64,000 nucleotides of DNA, taken from the NCBI GenBank assembly GCA_020744425.1, contig JAGMUV010000031.1:496001-560000 (forward strand). Direction: 5' to 3'. A program made the translations under genes and the position numbers. This stretch comes from Dactylonectria macrodidyma (Eukaryota; Ascomycota; Sordariomycetes; Hypocreales; Nectriaceae). Shown one piece after another: positions 31,511-43,600 of this stretch (position 1 is its first letter; each line of letters starts with the position of its first letter). The notes under the pieces are model-generated. The model was not told where the DNA came from. It worked only from the letters and a program-made list of their open reading frames with translations, and did not search any database.

Positions 31511-31990
31511 CGAAAGAGGGTGAAGGGATATTTTGATCTATTGGTATATCAATACTGTAGCGACCATATGAATAAGAGGGTGGGGGAGTATGATGCCGTA
31601 TTGGTATACCGGTGTAATGATGCTCCGACTAGATAATGGGATGAATAATCAAGCCCGATGTTATTAATGTTAGAAGAATAAGAGGGTGGGGGAGTATGAT
31701 GCCGTATTGGTATACCGGTGTAATGATGCTCCGACTAGATAATGGGATGAATAATCAAGCCCGATGTTATTAATGTTAGAAGAATAAGAGGGTGGAGGAA
31801 TATGATATTCTATTGGTATACCGGTGTGATGATGCTCCGAGTAGATGATGGGATGAATAATCAAGCCCGAAGTTAATTATCACGAAAGTAAGAGGGTGGA
31901 GGAATATGATGCTTTATTGGTATATCGGTGTGGTGATGCTCCGAGTAGATGATGGGATGAATAATCAAGTCCGATATTGGGATGAAATTG
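31511..31990. repeat. Minisatellite, ~106-bp unit, about 4.5 copies
   Basis: Units begin at about 31571, 31677, 31783 and 31886 with AATAAGAGGGTGGGGGAG and contain TATTGGTATACCGGTGTAAT and GATGCTCCGACTAGATAATG. The first two full units are nearly identical; later ones diverge, and a partial unit precedes them. Each unit has the palindromes GGTATACC and ACCGGT. It lies between the divergent gene and the Helitron B start codon. Confidence 0.93.
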
Positions 31991-32309
31991 GAAGAGTAAA
32001 GAAGACCATGGTGGGATAGACCCATCATTTATTGGAAGGTAGGTCAAGACAATGACGATAGACGATATTATCATATAGTTTGATAGGTATAATTGAGATA
32101 AAAGATGACGTGGGAGTATCGGGATAGAATGGGATCAAGAGCGGAGTAGGACAGGTTGGTGTGGGAGAATTGAACTCTGCCCCAGAATGTACCGATCACA
32201 AAACAGCATTGTAAATGGCATCAGCCTTTATCGTTCATATTTATAATGCTATTTGGCTTAATACACACGATTACACACCCTAAGAATACACTGCATACAC
32301 TATCTTGTA

Positions 32310-35300
32310 ATGGATTCGTCATTATCTGCTCTACTTGAAAGGTTGCGTGGTCGAACGCCTGGCAGCACACTCAGCAGTCTCGGGCTGAAGACGTACAATG
32401 ATATCTTTGGTGCGGGAAACTCGAATACAAACACAACACCAAGAGAATCACCTTCTACTGTCCAACCAGGCACACCCGGTCGTATTCTGGGTGTCCAGCC
32501 TGTGGGCCCGGCATTAAGGAGGTCGCTCCCTACTGTCCAACCGAGTACACTTGGTGATATTCCAGAACACGTAGCTATAAACGCGGCACTAGAGGGACCA
32601 CAATCAACGGGCCAACCAAGCAAACCAGGTAATCGCCAACAATACCAATCAAGTGTAAATCAAAGCGACAATGCCAATGCGCAAACACAGGCGGCAGGAA
32701 ACTGGATGAGCCGGCCACCACCAGGGAGCACGACGCCGACACAAGTGCCTCCAAGAAAAAGAGGCAGACCGCGAGGATCTCGTGCACCAAGGCGGAGAGA
32801 TGTTCGAGAAGGAAATCGGGTGCAGGAACATCAGCCAAGTGCATACCAAGTCGACACCATCAATACTCAAATACAGGGACCTGAAAGCTGGATGAGTCGA
32901 CCGCCGCCAAGGAGTACGACACCAATACAGGCGCCTCCAAGATCAAGAGGCAAACCGCGAACTTCTCGTTCATCAAGACGGAAAGAGGCAAGGGAAAGAA
33001 ACTGGCGGCAAAGGAGACAAACCCAACAGCAAAGACCACTGGTTGCCGTTGGGACCCCCCCGGCCAGTTCCCAGTTGCCATCTAATGCTCCACAGCAACT
33101 AAAACCTGTACCAGTGCAACCGCTTATAGCACCAAACCCCAGACAAGCTGCAGAAATAAGCAACGCGAGCCAATATCACCAGCACAATGCACTGGGCATG
33201 CAGCAATGTATGAGCATTCCAAGCTTTTTAGATGTGGATCAACATGGCCAACAGGAACTTGGCGCCAAGCGTAAGGCTGATCAACACGGACAAGAACAAA
33301 ACAAAAGGCAAAATCGAACACGGGTTGAGAACAGCAACCTTGAAGAGCAAACCCAGGCATTAGGGAGGGCCATTGAGCATCTGGAAGATGAACTTACAGA
33401 GAAGGAGAGAATATCCTACACAAAGGATTGGTATAAGCCGGTCCCCCGTGAGAGGAACATATCCACAGTCATGGATTTTTATCAAGCATTTCACAACATG
33501 GACACCCTACCCATACACACATGCATGATATGCTATCAGAAGATCAGCACGATGGAGATAAAAGAGCTTAGCTGGGAAGAGTGGACAAATAGCGCAGCGA
33601 TGAAGAGCTGTCGCACGTATTCATGTCTCGATTGCTTCCCTGTTGGCAAGGCTATACCGAGCTGCGAAAAGTGTGCCATGAAGATCCGCGAATGCAATAT
33701 GGCGCGGGGCGGGAACTTGCATCAAGCACTTGGTTGCGAGCACATGTACCCGGAGAAGCTGATTGCACTCAACACCCATTTCGGCTTCGTTGCAAGAATC
33801 AAAGTGACAAAAAGCACCAAACAGAGTACGGCATATGCACGGCATGTAAAGGGTCATATAACTGTGTTTCCAAACAGTGTTCACGACTTGGTTACCACAG
33901 TACTACCACATCCGCTTCTACAATCTTTGGAGGACATCCATATATCCTGGCATGGGCCGCAGAGACCAGCCCCCAGCGATCTATCCAAGTTGCTCTCAGT
34001 CCGGCGAGGAGCTGTGGAACGGGCGTTGCTTTGGCTAAAAGAATTTAACCCCCACTATCGGCATATCCAAATCGACAAAGCCGAGTTGGATAGCTGGGGA
34101 GAGCCGGCGCACGGGGTTCCGAGCCAGATCTATGACAGGATAGAGAGAGATGAACCATCGGCATGGGAAGAAACACGAACAGCGCATATTGTCCCCCCAG
34201 AAGAGCGTGGAATGGATGACACTGGTCCCCAGTCACTTGAAGAGATTGTGGACGGGCTGGGCCGAGCGTATGATGAGAATGATGTAAGTTACGACGAGGA
34301 TCAGCAGCTCTATGACGAGCGCAGTAGGGAGGAGCTCGAGTATGAGGGCATGGGAAGCTTTCTTGATGAGATGCTTGCATCTGGTATGTTTCCGCTGGAT
34401 ACAGCACCGCGAGCGACCGATGCCGATAAACTGCAATTTGCCATTGATACAATCAGAGGTGGATACACAAATGCGCAAGCACAGCCGCCCCACCAGCCGA
34501 CTGGGAGCGCGCAGGATTCGCACCTTCAGCCATACATTCACATTTCAAGAGGCAATGAATTTGCAGATAGCAATGATCTCTGGCATCTTGCAAAAGCATT
34601 TCCAACGCTATTCCCGTTCGGTTTCGGTGGGCCACGGTGTAAGGAAGAGATGGAATCGGAGCTGTGGAAGAACAGTGTCCAGCTCACAGGTCATGTCCGT
34701 GATAGAGACAGTATTGGAGAGGGTGGAGAGGGTGGAGAGGATGCGATTCCGCCAACACGTAACCTCGGACTTCACGCATGGATGCAGAAAGTGCTGCAAC
34801 GACATGGTGGTCGCTTTGCCAATCATCCGGCATTTTCATTCCTAGTATTCAACATAGAGGTTCGGTCTAGGAATAGAGGAGTAAGTATGGTGAGCGTGCG
34901 ACGGAACGATTTTCCTGAGGTTGAGAGGATCATTCAGTCGTTAACACCAGAGAGACTGGCGGAAGCGCAAAAGGAGTTAGAGGCTGGCGGGAGCACCCGA
35001 GATGACGATATCAAAAAGCTCCTGCGATACATTTCATACTTTGGCTACAAACAGGCCATGTCGCAGGAGTCGCGGCTAGCCATGCGCAGAAAGATTAAAG
35101 CGCTCATCATCAGATACGGTATACCGGCGATTTGGTTTACGCTGAACCCTAATGACATTACGAACCCGGTAAAACTACGTCTGGCGGCATACCGAAAGGA
35201 GGACAAGGCTGGCGCGGAAGCAACCCTGCTTCGGGCCCTTCAGGATAGGTATGAGAGAGTGAAGCTGGCGATAACTGACCCCATAAGCTCTGCCATCTTC

Positions 35301-38300
35301 TTCCACCGCGAAGTAGAGATGTTCTTTGAGCATTACGTCAAGGTTGGGGAGGAATCTGTGTTTGGTCGGATTGGACAGTATTTTGGCGCTGTCGAGACCA
35401 ACGAACGCGGTGCTCTTCATGTCCATGGTTTGCTATGGCTCGAAGGGAACTTGGAGCTCGGGGAGTTCATCGGTGCTCATGGAAACGGGGAGGATGATGA
35501 GAGTGCGGCGATGGAACGGGAAGGAATCCTGAAATATGTCGATTCTGTCTTTACCGAGGCATGTGCATCCATATATCCACGTAACCAAAAGCCAACGTAG
35601 GTCGGAAGCTAAACTATTATCTAGGACCTGGACGAAACCGCTGCCTTTAGTGAGGAGAGCGAGACTAGGGTAGTTTACGACAACATATCTCACTTGATGA
35701 TCGATACGGGGCGCTTCTCTGAACAGTTTGACGATGAAGCCCACTTTTGCGCGGGCAGGGTCCAGATGCATGTCCACACTGCAACTTGTGTCAAATACTC
35801 CCACAACAAGGAGGGAGAAAAGAAGCCCACGTGTCGATTCCATGCGCCTTGGAAGCTCTTTACGAAAAGCGAATTTGGCGCGGATGGTATACTTCGGCTC
35901 CAACGCTCACATCCCATGATCAACCGATGGAACAAGTCAATGGCGGTTGGGTTGCGGCACAATCACGACATCTCCTTCATCGGAACCCAAAGCAAGACAA
36001 TGGCGCTGATATACTACTTGACAAACTACGCCACAAAAATCGAAGATCCGATCTGGAAGAGAGTGGCCATAGCAGCAGAGCTCTTTCCGAGTATCAGCAC
36101 AACCAGCGCCGTCGGGCTTGGTGCAACAACTGCAAACTACGAAGCCAAGGCAAATATAAACCGCCAGTATCTGATGAGAATCGCAAACCGAATATTCACC
36201 GAGAGGCCATTATCGCAGGTGGAGGTGATTGCGCACTTCTTGGATTACCCAAGTGAGTTCTCGAGTACCAAACAATGGTCATATGTGAATATGACAATGA
36301 TATACTGGGCAATACTCCGACGCTGGCAGTATCTCCAGCAATGCAGTCGCACTTTAGGCGACGACGATGATCGACCTGTCGAGAGCACAGGTGGCAATGG
36401 CAACGGCAACGACGCGGAAATCAGCGCGGAGAGGGTCTTGGTGGGAAGCGATGGCAAGAAGCTGCCATACATTGAAGCCTACCACCACCGTGGAGAGGTG
36501 CTGCAGACATTATGCTTCTATGACTACGTATCGCTTGTTAAATTACAAAAGAAGATAGATTCATCTCCAAAGGAGTTGGTGAAGATAGAATTTGAAAGGA
36601 ACTGGAAGCCGGGAAGGGACTGGATGCAGGTTCTAAGACCCCCAGGGAAGTATGCAGTGCCATGCATGAACGGCTTTCTCGATATGGACTTTGATATTGA
36701 CACAAACGCAGACAGATACCGCAGGTAAGCACAAGCCATGTAACAGTACAGATAAACAAAGAGCATGTACTGATATTAGTGCCAGAGCTGCAGTACAGCA
36801 CCTTGCACTCTTCGTACCATGGGAGAAGTTTATTACAGCAGCGTCTGGTGACATCAACGAAATCTGGGAACACTGGAGACGGCGACTCCCCAAAAGACTC
36901 CAGACTATCGCAGGCAACATCCAGCTCTTGAAGCGATCAGCGGAAGATGCGCGGCGAGATGCAAAGCAGTGGGCAGCGGCGGGGGACGACGCCGTTTTGG
37001 ATGATATCGACGCTATGGGGTATGATCTCCAAGATCCCACAGGCCCAGTAAAAGCATATCGCCCCGACCAGGTTGGCCAGCTTGGCCGATTAATTGAGAC
37101 AGTACGAGGTGCTACAGCCCCTAACCAAGTGACCGCTGGTTCGGAGCATCTTTTGCAGATGCTAGATCAGCTCCGCGAAGTTCAAGCAGATATCACCGAC
37201 TTTGCGGATGATGTCGAGACTGTCGCTTCCGCAGAGAGCCCAGAGCAGTGCCAGCCAACCATGGTAGCCAGGAGCGAGCTCCCAACGCAACGTCAGCTTA
37301 GAGGGATTAAGAGCAAGCAGGATCAAGCTGACAAGGAAATTGTGAAGAGAATCCAAGGCACTGATGGAGTTCAGATTACGCAAATCACAGCTGCCGGCGC
37401 AGAAGCATCACTGAACCATACCTTCGCGGGGGCGGGAGAAGATATTATAGAAATGTCAGAAACAGACACCCGGAACACCCAAAGACCCAGTGCCAGGGTC
37501 GCCTTTGGACCGTCGACAACATTCCTCCATGCCGGTCGGGAGATTGCAAGGAGGTTCACCTTGAACGAGCGGCAGGAAATCGCCTTCCTTTTAGTGTGTC
37601 GCCATCTCGATACCATCCCGGACGAAGATAACAGGGATGATTTCGATAGCAGTAATGTCGAGAACAATGATAACGCACAACTATGCGAGTTCCTGGGTGG
37701 GGAGGGCGGCACCGGGAAGTCCAGGGTCATCGAGGCGTTGGCGGAATTGTTCGCTAGCAAAGACGTATCGCACAGGCTGCTCATGACGGCGACATCGGGG
37801 GCCGCAGCAGCGCGGATCAACGGCGTGACTATTCACTCCGCCTGTGGGATGCAACCCAACGCATCCAGCGGCAATGCCGACGATGGCACCACGGTAACCT
37901 ACGTGGACGGTGATGCTCGAAAAAGATGGAGAGAAAAGTGGCTGCTTATCATTGACGAGGTGAGTATGCTGGGCCTCCAGACCCTTTCCGATATCAACAA
38001 GCGACTTTGCGCCGCCCGGGGATCGAATCAAGATTTTGGCGGCATCCCAGTGGTACTACTATCAGGAGATTTTCACCAGTTCCGCCCAGTGCAAAACAAG
38101 TCGCTATTGACGCCATGGTCCGCCCTCAGGGTTGCTGATGAAATGAGGGCGCACGCACTCTGGGCTCGATTTACCACCGTCGTTATGCTCACCGAACAGG
38201 TGCGCGCAGCGGGGGACCCGCAGCTGCAGCGGCTGCTGACTCGGATCCGACAGGGGCAGCAAGATGAGTCCGACATGGAGCTTCTTAATAGCCGGTGCTT

Positions 38301-39213
38301 CCAGGAAGGTCGAGCCATACCATGGAGCAAGGGCATCACAGTAGTTACACCCCTTAACAGCAATAGATGGAGCCTGAACATGGATGCGGTCTTGGCCTTC
38401 CAGAGGCACCACCAGAAGCCAGTCCGGATATTTCTACCCCAGCACCGTTGGGGTAAACCCAATACATTTCCGGTAACGGAGGAAGAAGCTACGCTCATGG
38501 CCAGCGTTGGAGATGACAGCAAGATCTGTGTGCCGGCCACATTCATGTTCGTGCCTGGTATGCCGGTTGTGGTGACCATGAATATAAACCCAGGCCTCAA
38601 GCTCGTGAACGGTGCCAAGTACACAGCGCTAGAAGTTATACCAGACAGCAAAAGATTCCCAGGCTATCAACTGGCCCCGAATATCATCCTCCACTTTGGA
38701 CCACCTGCCGGCATCATCCTGTCGTCCGAGTCAACCAAGACGTTCGAATTTGATGAAATGCCGCCAGGCACAATCCTGCTTACTCCAACAAGTGCCCAAA
38801 TACCAATCGAAAAGAACAAGAGGGTCAAGAAGAGGCCTTGGCAGAGGCATAATGTGAGCCGCCGAGGACTTCCCTGCACTGCGGCATTCGCATGCACCGA
38901 TTACAAAATCCAAGGCGAAACCCTCCTCCATATTGCGCTGGAGCTGCGAGGAACCGGGACAAAGCTGAATACCAAGACTGGACAACTCGAGCCACGAAAG
39001 TGCGATCCATATAGCTTGTATGTGCAGCTATCGCGGTGCAAATCGCTGGATGGTATTATATTGCTGTCAAAGGCGCGTGTGGAGGATATAGTCGGGAATA
39101 AAATACCACAGGAAATGTTTGATGGCGAGGCTAGGCCAGAGCAATTGTGCGGGGAAACATTAAATGAGGCCCGGTTATCATTATTGCACCCATGCGCACA
39201 ATACGAGCAATAA
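32310..39213 (+). CDS. Helitron B RepHel transposase, three exons
   Basis: 2,260 residues. Exons are 32310-35558, 35625-36724 and 36780-39213. Intron 1 (66 bp) is at the same position as in Helitron A but has a GC donor (GCATGT...ATCTAG); intron 2 is GTAAGC...ATTAG, 55 bp. The N terminus has SSLGLKTYNDIF, then two ~75-residue repeats rich in SWMSRPPP.STTP and PRxSRxxR. Zinc cluster CMIC ... CLDC ... CEKC ... GCEH. Nickase motifs HVHG (H1037, H1039) and YLTNY (Y1214, Y1218). Helicase Walker A GGEGGTGKS (K1763), LLIIDEVSMLG, SGDFHQFRPV. No frame defects. It is less GC-rich than Helitron A, so the two have different base histories despite shared structure. Confidence 0.93.
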
Positions 39214-39250
39214 TATAGTTTATAATTTAGATAGCGAATCCAAGAAACAG

Positions 39251-39370
39251 TCAGGTATGTATTGATAGATGGCTGGTGTTTTGTTCCGATTCCATTGCCC
39301 CCGTCGTTCTGGCTCTCTTACGCAGGGGACGATGATGTCGCCCGCCCGGAACGTCCGGTTCGCGTTCCAT
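39251..39370 (-). pseudogene. Truncated copy of the MEREP gag-like ORF
   Basis: MEREPDVPGG...RKRARTTGAMESEQ matches 9229-9312; then the sequence switches to unrelated residues and stops. It shares ~300 bp with the 9.1-kb copy including upstream DNA and the TTCGTTCCTCAAAGGCA leader motif at 39521-39545. Confidence 0.6.
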
Positions 39371-39545
39371 GACGATGATGACATCTGAAGCGGGGTTCTC
39401 AGCACCAGACACCCACCACAGACCCAACATCTGCGCCAAGTGGCTACCGGGTATTCCAAAAGGCATAAAGGAGATCAATAATGAGATTTCGAGAAAAATC
39501 AATCCACTGTTTCCTATGCCTTTGAGGAACGAAAAGGTTCTTTCT

Positions 39546-39875
39546 TCCGCGCCCTCCTTCGTAAACTCGGGCCCCGAATCGATCCGTGCGAGCTGCACCA
39601 CAGATCCTCGCGCCACCCAACTCAGCCTTCGTATTAGCCCCTTCTTTTCCGCCACGCATGCGCCATAACCCATGCGCCATCTTTGAGGCGGTTGGCGCCT
39701 TGAGCCACAATTTGTGCCACCACTATCGCCGGGGCTGCCGAGGTTATCACATCCAGTGCCTAGTAAGCCTCATCTGGCGATTCCTCATCGATTTCGAGCT
39801 TTGAAGTATTGGCTGGAAAACCGGAGCTCTTGAAGCAGGATATTTGCTTAGGGGTTTATCTGACTTACCTACAGA
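39546..39875. other. Spacer right of the truncated MEREP copy
   Basis: Promoter-side sequence of the minus-strand copy. No supported gene on either strand. Confidence 0.35.
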
Positions 39876-39985
39876 TTGAATAGAATTGAATCGGATTGAC
39901 ACAATTCAATCCAACTCAATTTTACCGTATTATGCCCTTAATTCAATTCAATTTACCCTGAAATTGAGTTAAATTGAGTTGTTCG
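39876..39985. repeat. TCAATT/AATTGA low-complexity repeat
   Basis: About ten AATTGA or TCAATT hexamers in 110 bp (GAATAGAATTGAATCGGATT, then ATTCAATCCAACTCAATT), partly palindromic. No coding sense. Confidence 0.7.
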
Positions 39986-40324
39986 GAGTGCTGGCTGCCA
40001 GAGCTGAGACTGCTATGTGTTTGATCCTTCGGATAGCCTCTTTCCGGCTCGGATAGGCCCTATCCGTGTGACACTACGAATGAGCGACCTGATCTTTGAC
40101 GGGCCACGCTTTGCGCAGTTGCCAGCTCCAGGAAACTGCTGCTGTGATAGAACGAGCTACAACGGTGCATTGACCCTTCCCTCGTGCCTCTCTTGGGCTC
40201 TCAAGACCAGTTTCTTCGATGATGGACACGCTTATTTCTCCCGTTCGGACCCCTTGGCCCCCTATCGGTCCGCCATGGCACCCTTTTCTCTACCTATTCT
40301 TTTTCACTCTTCACACAAGCATAT

Positions 40325-40645
40325 TGTCACATATCGGGATATCAGATTCCTGCGGCTATGACAGCAGTCAAGCTTTCTGTCTTTCATTATAAGGTTCCAC
40401 AGCCACTTGCCTCGTCACCGGCCTCGTCATCAGCCTCATCACAAGCCTAGCTTTTCCTCTGATGAGGTGAATAGCTAGATAAAGTCAAATAGCCCGTAGC
40501 ATCCGGACCGTCTCGGCTATCCGAGGTCATCCGAGGTCATCATCAGTCTCTTCGTCTATAAGACTGACCCAAAGACCCTCATTAGATAGGAAGAATAGCA
40601 AGAGCTTCTCACACATATGATCACTTCCATCTGCTAGATGCAACA
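40325..40645 (+). repeat. Solo LTR, family R1, copy iii
   Basis: 321 bp, TGTCACATATCGGG ... GATGCAACA, flanked by the perfect 5-bp duplication CATAT (40320-40324, 40646-40650). Its end is 26 bp before the start codon of Helitron C, so it must form most of that gene's upstream region and could supply its promoter. Confidence 0.92.
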
Positions 40646-40671
40646 CATATCCTACTATTCCCGCTTACGCC

Positions 40672-43600
40672 ATGCCTCGACCAGAGCCAGTGACGGTTCC
40701 GCTTGAAGAGATTCGCCGAACGCTGGAAGATCTAGACCGCCAACGCGCTCGAGACCGAGCTCAGCGGGGCTTCGAAGCCACCCAGCCACGAAACCGGCCG
40801 GGTGGAGCCTTCGTTGACGAGACGGCCATACAGGTTCTCCGAAATTCCTCACAGGAGCCGGTTAGAGTCCCTCTTGATGAAATTCGCCGTACGTTAAGCG
40901 ACCTGGACCGCCAGCATGTGGAAGAAAGAGCCCGCAGGAGGGGAGGTGGGAAGGCCATGTTACCTGCAGATGAAATCGCCCGCACGATGAATGACCTAGA
41001 CCGTCAGCATGCCGAAGAAACAACTCGTAGAAGGCGAATAGCTCGGTCCCGGGAGGTTATGGAATCAGATCTCCCAAATGGGAAGCTCAGAGTACCCCTT
41101 GAGGAGGATAACCGTACAATCGATGGTTTGGACCACTGGCATAGCGAACCCACAACCCATCAGAGAGAACGGGGTCGCCAGCAAGAAGCATCGAAGCCAC
41201 AGACCCAAGGCGAGAGGGTCATGGTGCCCCTCGAGGAGATCACCCGTACGTTGGCTGACCTAGATCGACAGCATACCGAAGAAACTACCCGTCGGAGACA
41301 AGGAGAGCGTCCACAAGAGGCCGTGGAGTCGCAGCTCCGAGACGGCAGGCTTGGACTACCAGCTGAGGAGATCACACGTACATTGAAGAACCTAGACCGC
41401 CAGCATGCGGAAGAAACACTTCGTCGGACGCAAGGCACTGTCCGACAGGGGAAGATCTTATTACCTCCTGAAGAGATCGGTCGTACATTGGATGAGCTGA
41501 ACCGGCGGCACTCCGGTGGAACGGCCCGTCCGAGACAAAGAGCTCTCCCGCAGGAGTCCATGGATCTACCGTTCCAAAATGGGGGTTTCCGAGTACCTCT
41601 TGAAGAGATCATCCGCACGTGTGGTGATCTGGACCGCCAAAGGGCGAGTGATACCGAGCCGGTACAAGGGCCAAGCACTCCCGAACCGACCTTCCGTCCT
41701 CCGCAGACACCGCCTTCCCGTAAGCGCCATAGAACACAACAAGAAGGCCTTCTGACTCCACCGCCCTCGGGGCCAAGCTGCTCCCGGAAAAGGCCTAGGC
41801 AGCTGCACGAGACCGTCCAACTCCAGAAGCAATCCCTCGATGCATTTCTACAATACCGAGAGTCGTGCTTTCACGCTAAGAGGGACGCATCCTTATCGAG
41901 ATCCTGGTGCAAAGAAGTCCCCCTCGCCCTTCAAGTTGAGACTTCGAAGTCGTTCTATGAGGCCTTCACCGACGAGAGGACGTTGCCCATTTCCCACTGC
42001 ACTTTTTGCTACAGAAAATGCCCGCCAGCCAAGATTACTACTGTCCATTGGAGGACGTACTTGACCACCGCGTTGCTGCAAGCTACGACGGCTCTTCAGA
42101 AATGCAAAAAGTGTCTCCCACAGGACGGTGACATGGAGGTCGATATTTGCCTTGAGTGCCGCGGCGTTATCGAAAACGGAAAGCTGCCGAAGGCATGTTC
42201 GGTCAACAACATGGACATCGGGTGTGAGCATCGTTATCCTCGTGAACTCGATGGCCTCTCCCCTGTCGAGGAGAGGCTGATCGCTCTTCAGGCTCCTTTC
42301 GGCTATATCACGAAGTTCACTGTTGATAACAAAACGCCGTCAGGTGTCAGTTACCGGAAACACGTGAAGGGTCACATTGTCGTATTTCCGAACAATGTAG
42401 ATGATCTAGTTGCCACGGTGCTCCCTCACCCGCTTCTTCAGACAATCGAGAACATCCACGTGTCTTGGAGCGGCGCCAACAGACCCAGCCCAGCGGAAGT
42501 GGGGACGCTTCTTCAGGTGCGCAAGTCTCGAGTAACCGCTGCCCTCTTGTGGCTACAGAGGAACAATCCCCTCTACAAGGACATCGAAATCAACCTGGAT
42601 GAAATACAGGGCTGGCAGTACGCGGAGGGGTCGACAGTTCCCGCCGTTCTCATGGAGCGGATGCAGAGGGAGGAACCCTCGGCGGTGGAAAAGACACACA
42701 CTGACCCAATCGTCCCGAATACCGATCGCGGATTAGAAGAGAACCGTTTCACAAGCGTTGAAGAACTCCTCACCTCGCTACGAGCAGAGCCAAGCGACGA
42801 CACCCCTATCTCAGTTAACAATGCGTCGATGGAACAGCCTCACCCACCACCTGAGGATCTCCATATATCTGCTCCTGGTCCAGGGAGTGTTGACCGTGGC
42901 GATGATATCCTATACGAGACGTCAACGTCCGGCATGTTTCCTCTAGACGGGCCTGCCGCTTTCGCTGAGGTTGACAAGCTGTCCTTCCTAGCCGAGGCTA
43001 TGCGGACGAGTCAGACCAGACACGGCGATGATGCTGAACCTTCCGCTATGATGATCCACACGGCGGGAGACCAACCGTTCATTCGGGTCGAGCGTGGCGC
43101 GGATTTTGCGGACAACCTGCACGATGACTTCTTTCCGCGGACCTTTCCGAAACTTTTCCCGTGGGGGAGGGGCGGCCCTAAGACGCTGAGCGAGCCAGAT
43201 GGCAATATGTATGATGCTTCACAGCCTGTGCAGCGCAGTGCGAATCACTCGCTCAATTACTGGGCTAAATATGTGTTGCAACGACACGGGGGTCGATTTG
43301 CTACGCATCCGGTCTTTTGTTTCTTGATCTTCAACATCCTCCTCCGATCCACGAACCGCCGTATCAGCATGGTCCGTATGGCAAGGGGCTCCTTCGACAG
43401 ACTGGAACGGGTCTATGGAAGCCTGACGGCGGACCGCCTAAAAATAGCCGAGGAGGAGATGCGAGAGACAAGGACCACGACGGATCCGGACATATCGTTC
43501 TTGCTTCGCGAATTGTCCATCTTTGGCCACGCACAGCCGCTCTCCAACGAAACTCGACTCTTGATGCGGAGGAAGATACAAGCAGTTAACATTTGGACCG

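Noticed and set aside
31511..31990. Possible CRISPR-like array
   Set aside because: The whole ~106-bp unit repeats without unique spacers, in a clearly eukaryotic context; it is a minisatellite.
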